A DNA stretch of 64,000 bases. Source: an uncultured Lachnospiraceae bacterium. GTDB taxonomy: Bacteria > Bacillota > Clostridia > Lachnospirales > Lachnospiraceae. The notes under the pieces are model-generated. The model saw nothing but the letters and a program-made list of their open reading frames with translations. It searched no databases and was not told the DNA's origin. A program made the translations under genes and the position numbers. Positions 44,826-53,718 of this stretch are shown here, piece by piece; the first letter of the stretch is position 1, and each line of letters opens with the position of its first letter. The stretch lies in contig CANOZK010000008.1 of NCBI GenBank assembly GCA_947571775.1, positions 56,857 to 120,856 on the forward strand. Reading direction: 5' to 3'.

Positions 44826-45821
44826 TCAATGCTTATCCAAATCCGTTTTCAAAAGTCTCTGAATATCCTCAACACTTAACCAATCCACATTTGTCCCTGA
44901 ACTATACTCAAATTCCGGAGCAACCAGTTTTCCTCCAGGTATGATGTTTTTCTGCGCCCACCAATTATAATTAGGAAACACGATAAAATGTTTTTCATAT
45001 TCGAATGTATGCATGGAATCTTCCCTAGTCACCATAATCTCATGCAGTTTCTCTCCTTCTCTTATCCCCACTTCCGGCATTTCACAGCCGGGAAGCATTG
45101 CCTGCGCCAAATCTGTAATCTTAAAAGAAGGAATCTTAGAAATAAAAGTCTCCCCGCCTCTAGCCTCTTTCAATGCCTTTATGACAAGCTCTACACCCTG
45201 TTTTAAACTAATCCAGAACCGTGTCATACGAAAATCTGTAATTGGCAGCTCTTTTCCCCCATGATCGATAATATTTTTAAAAAATGGAATAACCGATCCA
45301 CGACTCCCTGCAACATTCCCATAACGGACCACCGCAAAACGTGTGCCATCAATTCCTGAATAAGAGTTTGCCGCTATAAATAGTTTATCCGAAACTAGCT
45401 TAGTGCCCCCATACAGATTAATTGGATTTACCGCTTTATCTGTAGACAAAGCAACAACTTTTTTCACGCCTGCATCTAACGATGCTGTAATTACATTCAT
45501 TGCGCCATTTACATTTGTTTTAATTGCCTCATTTGGATTATATTCACAGGCTGGCACCTGTTTTAATGCAGCAGCATGAATAACATAATCTACACCCTTC
45601 ATAGCCATTCTAAGTCTCGCTTCATCCCTGACATCACCAATAAAATACCGCAGTGTATCACGATATTCACTATATTCATTGCTCATAACAAATTGCTTAT
45701 ATTCGTCTCTGGAATATATAATTACTTTTTGAGGTTTGTAATGATGAAACACATAGTCTACAAATTGATGTCCAAATGACCCTGTGCCTCCTGTCAGCAA
45801 AATAGTTTTATCATTTAACAT
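44826..45821 (-). CDS. pseB: UDP-N-acetylglucosamine 4,6-dehydratase (inverting), PseB
   Basis: First enzyme of pseudaminic acid synthesis: dehydrates UDP-GlcNAc and inverts C5. 331 residues: NADP loop ILLTGGTGSFGHQFVDYV, VIIYSRDEYKQFVMSNEY, HAAALKQVPACEYNP, and the STDKAVNPINLYGGTK active segment (Tyr and Lys of the SDR motif). Preceded at a distance by the ABC flippase. The gene block pseB-pseC is separated from the other four pse genes by the decayed block and a GT2. Confidence 0.94.
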   Translation of the reverse strand: MLNDKTILLTGGTGSFGHQFVDYVFHHYKPQKVIIYSRDEYKQFVMSNEYSEYRDTLRYFIGDVRDEARLRMAMKGVDYVIHAAALKQVPACEYNPNEAIKTNVNGAMNVITASLDAGVKKVVALSTDKAVNPINLYGGTKLVSDKLFIAANSYSGIDGTRFAVVRYGNVAGSRGSVIPFFKNIIDHGGKELPITDFRMTRFWISLKQGVELVIKALKEARGGETFISKIPSFKITDLAQAMLPGCEMPEVGIREGEKLHEIMVTREDSMHTFEYEKHFIVFPNYNWWAQKNIIPGGKLVAPEFEYSSGTNVDWLSVEDIQRLLKTDLDKH

Positions 45822-45877
45822 ACATTTTGTCCTCCGTCTAAATTAATTTCTGTAATTTTTTAATGAATTAAATAGAA

Positions 45878-47623
45878 TTATACATAATCGTCAATTTTAC
45901 TTTTTACAACTTTATGGTTATCAACTTTGTATACAATGTCACAGTTTCTAACTGTAGACAATCTGTGAGCAATAATTACCATTGTCTTATTACCATTAAA
46001 GCTTTCAATGGCCTCCATCACTGCCGATTCCGTTTCCGTATCTAACGCTGATGTGGCCTCGTCCAAAATAATAACCTGAGGATCATTATACAGAACTCTT
46101 GCAATTCCTATCCTTTGCCGCTGCCCTCCGGACAGCCTCATTCCGCCTTCCCCGATATTTGTATCTAAGCCGTTTTCCAGTAGTTCAACAAATTCTTTCA
46201 TCTGCGCTTCTTCTAACGCCTTCCATACTTTTACATCATCTATATCTTCTTCAGGTATTCCAAAAGCCACATTATTTCTCAAAGTATCGTCCATAATGTA
46301 AATACTCTGAGGAATATATCCTAACTTCTTATGCCAAGAATCCACCCCTAATTGAATATCTTTCCCATCCACCATTATTTTCCCACTCTGTGGCTCTAAA
46401 ACTCCCAAAATTAAATCTGCCAGAGTTGTTTTCCCAGCTCCAGATGGTCCAATAAAGGCAACTGACATATTCTTTGGTATTTTTAAACTAATTTTATTTA
46501 AAACAGGATTATTTGTTTTCGGATATGAAAAAGTAAGATTTTCCACAGAAATATCTTTCTGAAAATATATCTCATCTACTTTTTCTTGTGATTTCTTTCC
46601 ATTAATATAATTTTCCGCCTGTTTTAAATCAGAATAAATTCGATCTACCGCTGTCCGATTAAACATAACTGTGTTCATATTATTTGTAATACGATTAAAA
46701 GATGGCAGCATACGAAATGCAGCTATTGCAAATACAGATAATGTGGGTACAAAATTATCCAATTCAACGCCACACAATAATCGAATGATTACAACAATTA
46801 GTAAACCCGTAACACAGAACATTTCCAATACAGGCCTAGGCAATATTCCTAGTAAAGAATATTTTCTCTGACTCTCCGCATACAAATAATAAGCATTCTC
46901 ATATTTTTTGCTAAAAAAACGCTCACTATTCATAACCTTTATTTCTTTGATGCCCCCCATAGCCTGCAACATCCATTTATTCATTTCTGCCTGGTAATTG
47001 CGTGACTTTAAACCCATACTACTGAGTCTAGTACGAAATAATTTCATAAATCCCATAGCAAAAATACTAAGCAATACTGATACACCAATTGTAATCCAAA
47101 TATCCATAAATAGCAAAAATATAACCAAAACTAAACATACGGATACTTCAGTAGACAATTGGAGGATTCCCAATACTACTTGAAAAAAAACAGATACATC
47201 CATATTCACATTTCTTAACAATTCTGCACTGTTATGCTCTACATGAAAAAGATAACTTTCCTGTAAATATGAATTCAATAATTTAGAAGATATCCTACAT
47301 TGATTACGATAAGTAAAACGATACTGCGCGTCATACATCAAGGCAATATATAAATTTTTTATAATATATACTACAATTAAACAAACACCCAAAAAAATCA
47401 TAAAACTATTTACAGAATTAAATTCTAATAGCTCATAAAAAAAACTTAAATATGGTGTTTTCTCAATAGAATCAGGCTCTAATACTACGTTAATAAAAGG
47501 TAAAATTGCACTAACTCCAAGTAATTCAAATAGAGCGCCTATAATAATAATAATAGTCAATTGAACTAATCTTATTTTTTGTTTCCTATTAAATATGTAA
47601 TTTATTTTATATATTAAATTCAT
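45878..47623 (-). CDS. ABC exporter, PglK/MsbA-like flippase of lipid-linked glycan
   Basis: 581 residues: six hydrophobic segments in the first 320 residues, then an ATPase with Walker A GPSGAGKTT (392-400), signature LSGGQ (497-501), Walker B VIILDEAT (about 517-524) and an H-loop in IIAHRLST. Length and half-transporter form match PglK, which flips undecaprenyl-linked oligosaccharide for glycoprotein or surface glycan synthesis. No Wzx is present in the window, so this is the likely flippase. Confidence 0.9.
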   Translation of the reverse strand: MNLIYKINYIFNRKQKIRLVQLTIIIIIGALFELLGVSAILPFINVVLEPDSIEKTPYLSFFYELLEFNSVNSFMIFLGVCLIVVYIIKNLYIALMYDAQYRFTYRNQCRISSKLLNSYLQESYLFHVEHNSAELLRNVNMDVSVFFQVVLGILQLSTEVSVCLVLVIFLLFMDIWITIGVSVLLSIFAMGFMKLFRTRLSSMGLKSRNYQAEMNKWMLQAMGGIKEIKVMNSERFFSKKYENAYYLYAESQRKYSLLGILPRPVLEMFCVTGLLIVVIIRLLCGVELDNFVPTLSVFAIAAFRMLPSFNRITNNMNTVMFNRTAVDRIYSDLKQAENYINGKKSQEKVDEIYFQKDISVENLTFSYPKTNNPVLNKISLKIPKNMSVAFIGPSGAGKTTLADLILGVLEPQSGKIMVDGKDIQLGVDSWHKKLGYIPQSIYIMDDTLRNNVAFGIPEEDIDDVKVWKALEEAQMKEFVELLENGLDTNIGEGGMRLSGGQRQRIGIARVLYNDPQVIILDEATSALDTETESAVMEAIESFNGNKTMVIIAHRLSTVRNCDIVYKVDNHKVVKSKIDDYV

Positions 47624-47840
47624 ACTTACGTTCTCCTACCTTAAACCCTATACAAAAAAATGTTAATGCAATGACTAAAAACTGTATATTTTATTTAATA
47701 CATAGCAAGCCACTCCTTTTTGTGGAATAAACCACATAAATGATACCATTCATTTTTTGCCATAGTGCATCTTTAACTGAAACTCTATTTTCAAAATTCC
47801 TACCCAATTATTGTTAAAATTTTTTTGTACGTATAATAAT

Positions 47841-48707
47841 TTATATTTCTACGTTATTCGCTTTATATATGCCGCTTTCCATAAACAAATCATACTTTTT
47901 ATCAAACATATCTAACATAGAATCCTCAGTCAAATTAATCACATTTAACTTCATTTCCTTTGCATATTCACTTGCAATTTCAAACTGCCTAAAAGTATTA
48001 TAAATTGACCAAAAATATTCAGAAACCCTAATTTGATCCTTGGTATAAATATAATGTTCTTTTCCGTAATGATGGATCGTTTCAAATACAATATCATTTT
48101 GATCTGTAACCGCAATTTTCTTAAAAAAATCCATTTCAACGCCTATTAAATATATATTTTTCACTCTTTTAGTAATTGCATAAAATAATCCTGACAAAAC
48201 AACATTTTGCGGCGCAAAACAAGCCATATTTCTCTTGTAAAAAAATTTTCTAAAGTAATTTCCTTCATAAACATTATTGGTTAAATATATATGATGAATC
48301 CATTTGTTTTTTACGGGTATATTCTGTCCCAATCTAGAAATAATATATATATCCCAATCCACATTTTCCAATATATTAAACAATTCCTGATTTTTTTCAC
48401 TAATGCCAGCTCCTCTTTCCATATAAAACGCTGGATCAACCAATGCTACATATTTAGGTTTAATCTCTAAAAAACGTTTATCTTTCAAAGGAAAATAGTT
48501 CACTACACAAACATCAAAATTATTTCGTTTGACAATTTTATTCAATGAAAACCCAGCAGCGCTTGGCCCATTTCCCACTATTAAAAGATTATTAATCACC
48601 AATTCAGGCCATTTGAGATTTTTTCTAAATGGCATCTCTATACAACATTTTATTATACATTTTAATAATTTCCACATATTATTTGCACATCCACGAATCA
48701 TTCCCAT
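47841..48707 (-). CDS. GT42/Maf-like protein, candidate pseudaminyltransferase
   Basis: 288 residues, close to the length of Campylobacter Cst-II. NNLLIVGNGPSAAGFSL near residue 40 is the CMP-binding GNGPS loop shared by GT42 sialyltransferases and motility accessory factors; DVCVVNYFPLKDKRFLEIKP and FYAITKRVKNIYLIGVEMDF parallel the rest of that fold. HHYGKEHYI may hold the catalytic His. Lying one gene from pseB in a CMP-Pse locus, it is the best candidate for transferring pseudaminic acid. The family is inferred by eye. Confidence 0.6.
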   Translation of the reverse strand: MGMIRGCANNMWKLLKCIIKCCIEMPFRKNLKWPELVINNLLIVGNGPSAAGFSLNKIVKRNNFDVCVVNYFPLKDKRFLEIKPKYVALVDPAFYMERGAGISEKNQELFNILENVDWDIYIISRLGQNIPVKNKWIHHIYLTNNVYEGNYFRKFFYKRNMACFAPQNVVLSGLFYAITKRVKNIYLIGVEMDFFKKIAVTDQNDIVFETIHHYGKEHYIYTKDQIRVSEYFWSIYNTFRQFEIASEYAKEMKLNVINLTEDSMLDMFDKKYDLFMESGIYKANNVEI

Positions 48708-48934
48708 AATTTACAACCCTTTCATCCATAATAACAGCTTTTTATCAATATTATTTTTTTAACACCTAAAATGCTCTACTGCACAAAGTGCATAATAAAA
48801 ACACAAAAAGTTTCTATTTTGAAATTTTCTCTGAAAAAATGAAATTTATAATGGATAAAAGAATTTTTTTCTAAATCTAACACTGACAATATTTTACCTT
48901 GCCACAAGACTCTAGTTTCCAGCCAAATGTAATC

Positions 48935-49600
48935 CTACTTAAAATCCGTAAAAAATTGTTCAGCATCATCAAATAACTCAGCATTTTCTGCAATCCATTC
49001 CTCACCTTTATCCCACCATTTTAGTCTTATTAATTTCTCAATCACTTCTTCAGAAAATCTATATTTAATTGTTTTTGCTGGTACGCCACCTACTATAGCA
49101 TACGGAGGAATATCTTTTGTCACAACAGCGCCCGTCCCAATAATTGCTCCATCGCCAATTTTTATACCCTCCAATATACGAACTCCTTCACCGATCCACA
49201 CATCATTCCCTATGCGAATAGAAATTTGTTTTTCTTTATCCAGTCTTTTATTAACTTCAAATTTATCATTTCTAACATAAGTAAATCCATTCTGTTGTGT
49301 AGTCGAGTAAAATGCTGGATGAATAGACATGAAATTAGATGAAGGATGTATTCCAATAACCGTCCTAACATAGCCCGCAATACAAACATAACGTCCTATT
49401 TCTACATCTTTTAAAAAACAATTTATACTCGTTCCGCTTGCATATCCAAAATGAGCATTAACCACTTCCGTACCTGCACTTAAGTAATTTCTCCCTTCAA
49501 ATGTACTTTTCATATCGGCGGTCGCATTATGAGAAAAACTGCATACCCCCCCCCACCGAAATTTTAATATTACCTTTTTTAAAAGCTTTTTTAATAACAT
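48935..49600 (-). CDS. left-handed beta-helix acetyltransferase with internal poly-G
   Basis: 222 residues from ATG 49600 (after the GT2 stop at 49621; a longer reading overlaps that gene). N-terminal basic helix MLLKKLLKKVILKFRW, then hexapeptide repeats (CFLKDVEIGRYVCIAG, IRIGNDVWIGEGVRIL, IKIGDGAIIGTGAVVT, AIVGGVPAK) of the xenobiotic/CatB-type O-acetyltransferases with a C-terminal helix pair. The G9 run falls at residues 15-17, before the catalytic core, so a slip removes the whole enzyme. Likely O-acetylates the glycan. Confidence 0.9.
   Translation of the reverse strand: MLLKKLLKKVILKFRWGGVCSFSHNATADMKSTFEGRNYLSAGTEVVNAHFGYASGTSINCFLKDVEIGRYVCIAGYVRTVIGIHPSSNFMSIHPAFYSTTQQNGFTYVRNDKFEVNKRLDKEKQISIRIGNDVWIGEGVRILEGIKIGDGAIIGTGAVVTKDIPPYAIVGGVPAKTIKYRFSEEVIEKLIRLKWWDKGEEWIAENAELFDDAEQFFTDFK
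49546..49554 (-). repeat. poly-G(9) tract inside the acetyltransferase gene
   Basis: Frame CGG TGG GGG GGG GTA TGC. With eight G the frame ends ten codons later at ATA TGA; with ten G it ends after six at TCA TAA. Nine is the in-frame state. Confidence 0.92.
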
Positions 49601-49620
49601 ATTGACACCCCAAGACTTCT

Positions 49621-50445
49621 CTATTTTCCAAATAACAATTTGATATATGGCGTCCAACACCTCAAGATAGCTATTACAATTCCATAATTTTTATGTAAAT
49701 AATGAAACCATTGATTAAAAGGAGCCCCCTTAGGACTTTCCTTATCTTTCAACCGTTGTAAAATGGTTTTGCGCTTATCTAAATACGATTCCAAATTATC
49801 GTCACATTCTCCTACATAATCCATAGATGTATAAATTTTATAACCTGACCGAACGATCATCATTCCATAGTCAAATTCTCCCCAATTATGCGTATAAGCC
49901 GCATCCATAGGACCTATTTCAACAAATATATTCTTGGGTATCAATACACAGTTCCCATTAAATGTATCTGCTTCCACTTCTTGATCATTCAAATCCAATT
50001 TCTTATATTTTAGACTTTTTTTTGTTTTAAATTTTATTGCTCCATAGTTCAATTCTCCAATCTCATTATGAATAGCTCCCACTATAACAGCATTGTTTTT
50101 TTTCAGACTCTTTTCAACCATCCCATCAAGAAAGCCTTCAAAAAACTCAACATCATCATTGACCATTAACAAATAATCAAACTTCCAATGTAACGCTATA
50201 ATATACTCCATTCCTTTCCGCATACCACCAGTATAATATAGCTCCCCGTTCCCCTTTACAATATGTAATATATATTTTTTTGAATAAAAAGAAAGCATCT
50301 CCTCAGTCCCATCGCTACTGCCATCATCTACAACAACAAATTCCAAGGCATATTGATGGTTATTTTCCTTTGCCAATGATTCAATGCATCTCTTCGTTTT
50401 TTCACACCGGTTAAAGCAAGTCATTAAAACAACTATAGTTTTCAT
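49621..50445 (-). CDS. GT2 family glycosyltransferase (rhamnosyltransferase-like)
   Basis: 274 residues: VVLMTCFNRCEKTKRCIESL, VVVDDGSSDGTEEML, LLMVNDDVEFFEGFLDGM (DxD-type DDV) and FNGNCVLIPKNIFVEIG, the pattern of dTDP-rhamnose:glycan transferases and relatives. No membrane helix. Donor not known. Just upstream of the acetyltransferase. Confidence 0.88.
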   Translation of the reverse strand: MKTIVVLMTCFNRCEKTKRCIESLAKENNHQYALEFVVVDDGSSDGTEEMLSFYSKKYILHIVKGNGELYYTGGMRKGMEYIIALHWKFDYLLMVNDDVEFFEGFLDGMVEKSLKKNNAVIVGAIHNEIGELNYGAIKFKTKKSLKYKKLDLNDQEVEADTFNGNCVLIPKNIFVEIGPMDAAYTHNWGEFDYGMMIVRSGYKIYTSMDYVGECDDNLESYLDKRKTILQRLKDKESPKGAPFNQWFHYLHKNYGIVIAILRCWTPYIKLLFGK

Positions 50446-50492
50446 AATTTCCCCACTTTATAATTCAAATTTGTCAAAAAAAGAATTTCACC

Positions 50493-51296
50493 TTATTCTT
50501 TCCACTCCGCCTCAAAATAATGTATAATCCTTTCCTCCTCAGGAGGTAATTTCATATAATCTCCATATATTCTATTTAACCATTTACCCCCCCCCTTAGG
50601 AATTTTGAAAAAGTGTCCTTCAAATTCTCCTTCGTCGACAGCTTCAAACACTTCTTTTGATATACATTCACTGGGCAAATAACCCCATACTATATTAGTC
50701 ACAAATTCACTTTGATCATAGGGATATTTCTCACAAAGCTTATCCAATTTTTCACAAATCCATTTACTGCTAATCAATCGAGAAAAAGGGTACATAACAT
50801 TTTTTACAAATTTTTTTAACTTGGTAGAACCTTCACCAAATCTATAATTTGCGAAAGCATATAATTTATAGTATATTGCCGCTTTTTTCTCTAATCTTTT
50901 CCTTTTTTTCTCGTTATCTGGCATTCCATCCAGAGGGAATACATCAATATAAACCCCTAATGTATCTGTAATAAGATATTTTTCAGAAAGCTTGGTTCGA
51001 GTATCAATTACTTTGGCAAAAGGAAATGTATGAACATCATGGTAATCTAAAACGCGAAAATATTCTCCAATATTTTCTTCTTTTACTAATTTCATAAACT
51101 GATCGTAATCCGGTCTAGGCATAACAACATCAACATCATTATCCCATGGTATAAAACCTTTATGGCGTATAGAGCCTATCAAAGTTCCATACGCCAAAAA
51201 ATATCTTAAATTATATTTCTCACAATATTTTGCAAACTTAATTAATATTTCTAATTCTAGTTTTCCAACCTCTATGTCACTTATTTTCCTCCCCAT
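50493..51296 (-). CDS. LicD-family phosphotransferase with internal poly-G
   Basis: 267 residues. LicD core: FAKYCEKYNLRYFLAYGTLIGSIRHKGFIPWDNDVDVVMPR (about 21-61), which holds the nucleotidyltransferase-like acidic residues, and the C-terminal IYGDYMKLPPEE. LicD enzymes attach phosphocholine or another phospho-alcohol to surface glycans. The G9 run encodes Gly235-237, in the loop where relatives have a varied sequence just before WLxRIYGDYM. A slip deletes this conserved end. No choline kinase or LicA-C set is in the window, so the head group is unknown. Confidence 0.88.
   Translation of the reverse strand: MGRKISDIEVGKLELEILIKFAKYCEKYNLRYFLAYGTLIGSIRHKGFIPWDNDVDVVMPRPDYDQFMKLVKEENIGEYFRVLDYHDVHTFPFAKVIDTRTKLSEKYLITDTLGVYIDVFPLDGMPDNEKKRKRLEKKAAIYYKLYAFANYRFGEGSTKLKKFVKNVMYPFSRLISSKWICEKLDKLCEKYPYDQSEFVTNIVWGYLPSECISKEVFEAVDEGEFEGHFFKIPKGGGKWLNRIYGDYMKLPPEEERIIHYFEAEWKE
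50587..50595 (-). repeat. poly-G(9) tract inside the LicD-family gene
   Basis: Frame AAG GGG GGG GGT AAA. With eight G: GTA AAT GGT TAA (stop). With ten G: GGG TAA (stop). Nine is the in-frame state. Confidence 0.92.
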
Positions 51297-51351
51297 TTTC
51301 TCAAACCTTTCTTAAACAGGTCAATAATTCCATTTTACGAAAAATCTACAA

Positions 51352-52455
51352 TCATTTTTTTGCAATAACATTTTCTAACGCTTGAATGTATCCATCAGAT
51401 ACGCTTTCAAATCGAAATTTATCGGAGGATGTTGTTTGTGCGCGCACTGCAATTTTTTCATCCATTAATGCTTGTTGTATAGCATTTCCCAATGCCTTAC
51501 TATCATATGGATCAACAATAAATCCATTGCTTCCATCAACCACAATATCATATACTCCATCCGCATATTTTGATGAAACAATCGGAATCTTCGCACAAAA
51601 AGCTTCCAGCAATACCAATCCAAAACAATCCTCCCTGGTTGGCAAAACAAATATCTGAGCCTGCCTATATTCATCTATAAGGGAATCTCCTGTTTTAAAA
51701 CCGCACCAAGTAATTTTATCATAAACTTTTTTTTCTTTTGCGATTTTTTTTAAAGAAGATATTTCATCTTTAGTTCCATCCCCAACTATATGCAAATTAA
51801 ATTCTGTACACAGATAAGGAAGCGCCTTAATTAACAAGTCCAACCCTTTACGCTTAATCATGCTTCCCACATAAAGTATACGCCCTGGACAGACTTCCCT
51901 TTTTAAATTTCCATATTGACTTATATCCACTGTTAAAAGACTGGTAAAAATCTCTTTTTCACCAGCCCCCCATGCAATCAATTTTTCTTTTGCTTTTAAG
52001 CTGCTGGCTATATATGCATCTGAATTTTTTATAATAATCTTTCGAGCAAGCATCTGCATTTTTCCAATATTCCGTTCAGAATATAAAGTTCCATCTGTTA
52101 AATGAACAAATCCTTTATTATGAATTTTACACCAAGCCAAGCTTTGAATTGCCGCCACGTTGTATTCAAAGCCTATCACAATATCCGGTGAAATTCTATT
52201 TAAACACGACATCACATTGACTGGTAAATGGATATAACGATTATCCAGTTTTCCCTTTATTTTTATTACTTTCGAATGTAAAATAATAGAATTTAGAAGT
52301 TTATTTTCATCAAAAAACCACTGACGGTTATCTTCTGTTTTATTTGTATATATGATATGAAATTCATATTCTGAGAAATGAGTCTGCATATAATAAAACA
52401 AATCCACTCTATAAGGAGCTGGAATATTTGTCACTATAACTACTTTATTTGCCAT
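51352..52455 (-). CDS. GT4 family glycosyltransferase
   Basis: 367 residues from ATG 52455 (a GTG two codons earlier is the alternative). GT-B fold: VVIVTNIPAPYRVDLFYYM, GRILYVGSMIKRKGLDLLIKAL, IFVLPTREDCFGLVLLEAFCAKIPIVSS with the donor-binding Glu pair. Retaining transferase of unknown donor. It is the leftmost gene before the composition becomes less AT-rich. Confidence 0.9.
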   Translation of the reverse strand: MANKVVIVTNIPAPYRVDLFYYMQTHFSEYEFHIIYTNKTEDNRQWFFDENKLLNSIILHSKVIKIKGKLDNRYIHLPVNVMSCLNRISPDIVIGFEYNVAAIQSLAWCKIHNKGFVHLTDGTLYSERNIGKMQMLARKIIIKNSDAYIASSLKAKEKLIAWGAGEKEIFTSLLTVDISQYGNLKREVCPGRILYVGSMIKRKGLDLLIKALPYLCTEFNLHIVGDGTKDEISSLKKIAKEKKVYDKITWCGFKTGDSLIDEYRQAQIFVLPTREDCFGLVLLEAFCAKIPIVSSKYADGVYDIVVDGSNGFIVDPYDSKALGNAIQQALMDEKIAVRAQTTSSDKFRFESVSDGYIQALENVIAKK

Positions 52456-52526
52456 ATGCACCCATCCTTCTATAAATTCAAAACGCCTAATTCAACCATA
52501 TAATACAAGTTCATGAAAAAGCCCCT

Positions 52527-53714
52527 CTAGCAATTCGCCTTACGATATATCTCCATCAAATTTTTATAATTCTGCTCTTCTGTATATTTCTCTTTATACT
52601 CTGCTACGGTGATCTTACAAATATCCAAATATGTATTTACCCGAAGCGCCGATTTCATCAACTCCTCTGGTGAATCAGCAACGAATTTACACCCCGTCAA
52701 GCCTTCTTCCACCAAGTTCCCCGCATTTCCCAAATCCGAAGCAATCACCGGCGTCCCCACCGAGAATGCCTCTGCAATCGTCATAGGAAAACCTTCATAA
52801 CACTGCGTTGGCAATATAAGAGCCCTTGAATTGGCAATCAGCTTCCGGATCTCCGCATTCGGAACAAAGCCCATCATCTCAACCGAATCCAACCCATTCT
52901 TGGCAATATACTCCCGACACTGCTCCTCCATAAGTCCGTTCCCACACAACAGCAGCTTTGGAGCCGAATCCCCCATCCTCTTCCAGGCCTTAAGCAGAAC
53001 ATCCACGCCTTTCAGCTTCTCCAAACGTCCTACAAATATAAACCGATCCGCCCTCTTCTCCGGTGGAACAATCTCACTATCTATACTTTCGACAAAATTA
53101 GGCTTGACGAATACCCTTTCCGGCGCAATTTGTTTAAAAGACAACAGCTTTTCTTTGTTGAATTCAGTTAAACAAATATAATTTAACTTTTTATAAATCC
53201 CCGTCAACCGATGGAATTTGGCATTGATTACGCATGCCAAAGTCTGCAGTCGGCTTCCCCTGTAGCATCCATATTTTACCGCATGAAAAAGCCCTTTTTC
53301 CAAGCACTCTTCACAGATATGCCCATCGCGGTAGAATGTCGCCCCGGGACACAGCAGACGGAAATTATGAATGGTCTGCACCACTGGCGTTTTACAGGCA
53401 GCCGCCGCATAATATACTGCAGGACTGATCAGATTCAAGGTATTATGAACATGAACGATATCCACCTGCTGTTTGTGGATAATCCGCCTCACTTCATCGT
53501 AAGTCCGTTTGTTAAAAACAGTGGTAAAAGGCAGCATCAGTTTTTGCCATCTGGACAGTTCTTTCAGTTCCGAATTATGCCTGGTATACAAAATCACCTT
53601 ATGCCCATACTTTTCCAGCATTCGCTTTTCGTTGGCAACCACGGTATCCTCGCCGCCTGGAATCTGATAATAATTGTGTACAATCAGCACAGTTGGCTTA
53701 TATTCATCTTTCAC
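52527..53714 (-). CDS. GT4 family glycosyltransferase
   Basis: 395 residues. Acceptor domain VLIVHNYYQIPGGEDTVVANEKRML, CPGATFYRDGHICEECLEKGLF with paired Cys, and donor domain FIFVGRLEKLKGVDVLLKAW, ILPTQCYEGFPMTIAEAFSVGTPVIAS. Start is GTG with AAGGGGA nine bases upstream. More G+C-rich than the genes to its left, like wecG next to it, so it belongs to a different layer of the locus. Confidence 0.9.
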   Translation of the reverse strand: MKDEYKPTVLIVHNYYQIPGGEDTVVANEKRMLEKYGHKVILYTRHNSELKELSRWQKLMLPFTTVFNKRTYDEVRRIIHKQQVDIVHVHNTLNLISPAVYYAAAACKTPVVQTIHNFRLLCPGATFYRDGHICEECLEKGLFHAVKYGCYRGSRLQTLACVINAKFHRLTGIYKKLNYICLTEFNKEKLLSFKQIAPERVFVKPNFVESIDSEIVPPEKRADRFIFVGRLEKLKGVDVLLKAWKRMGDSAPKLLLCGNGLMEEQCREYIAKNGLDSVEMMGFVPNAEIRKLIANSRALILPTQCYEGFPMTIAEAFSVGTPVIASDLGNAGNLVEEGLTGCKFVADSPEELMKSALRVNTYLDICKITVAEYKEKYTEEQNYKNLMEIYRKANC

Positions 53715-53718
53715 CCGT

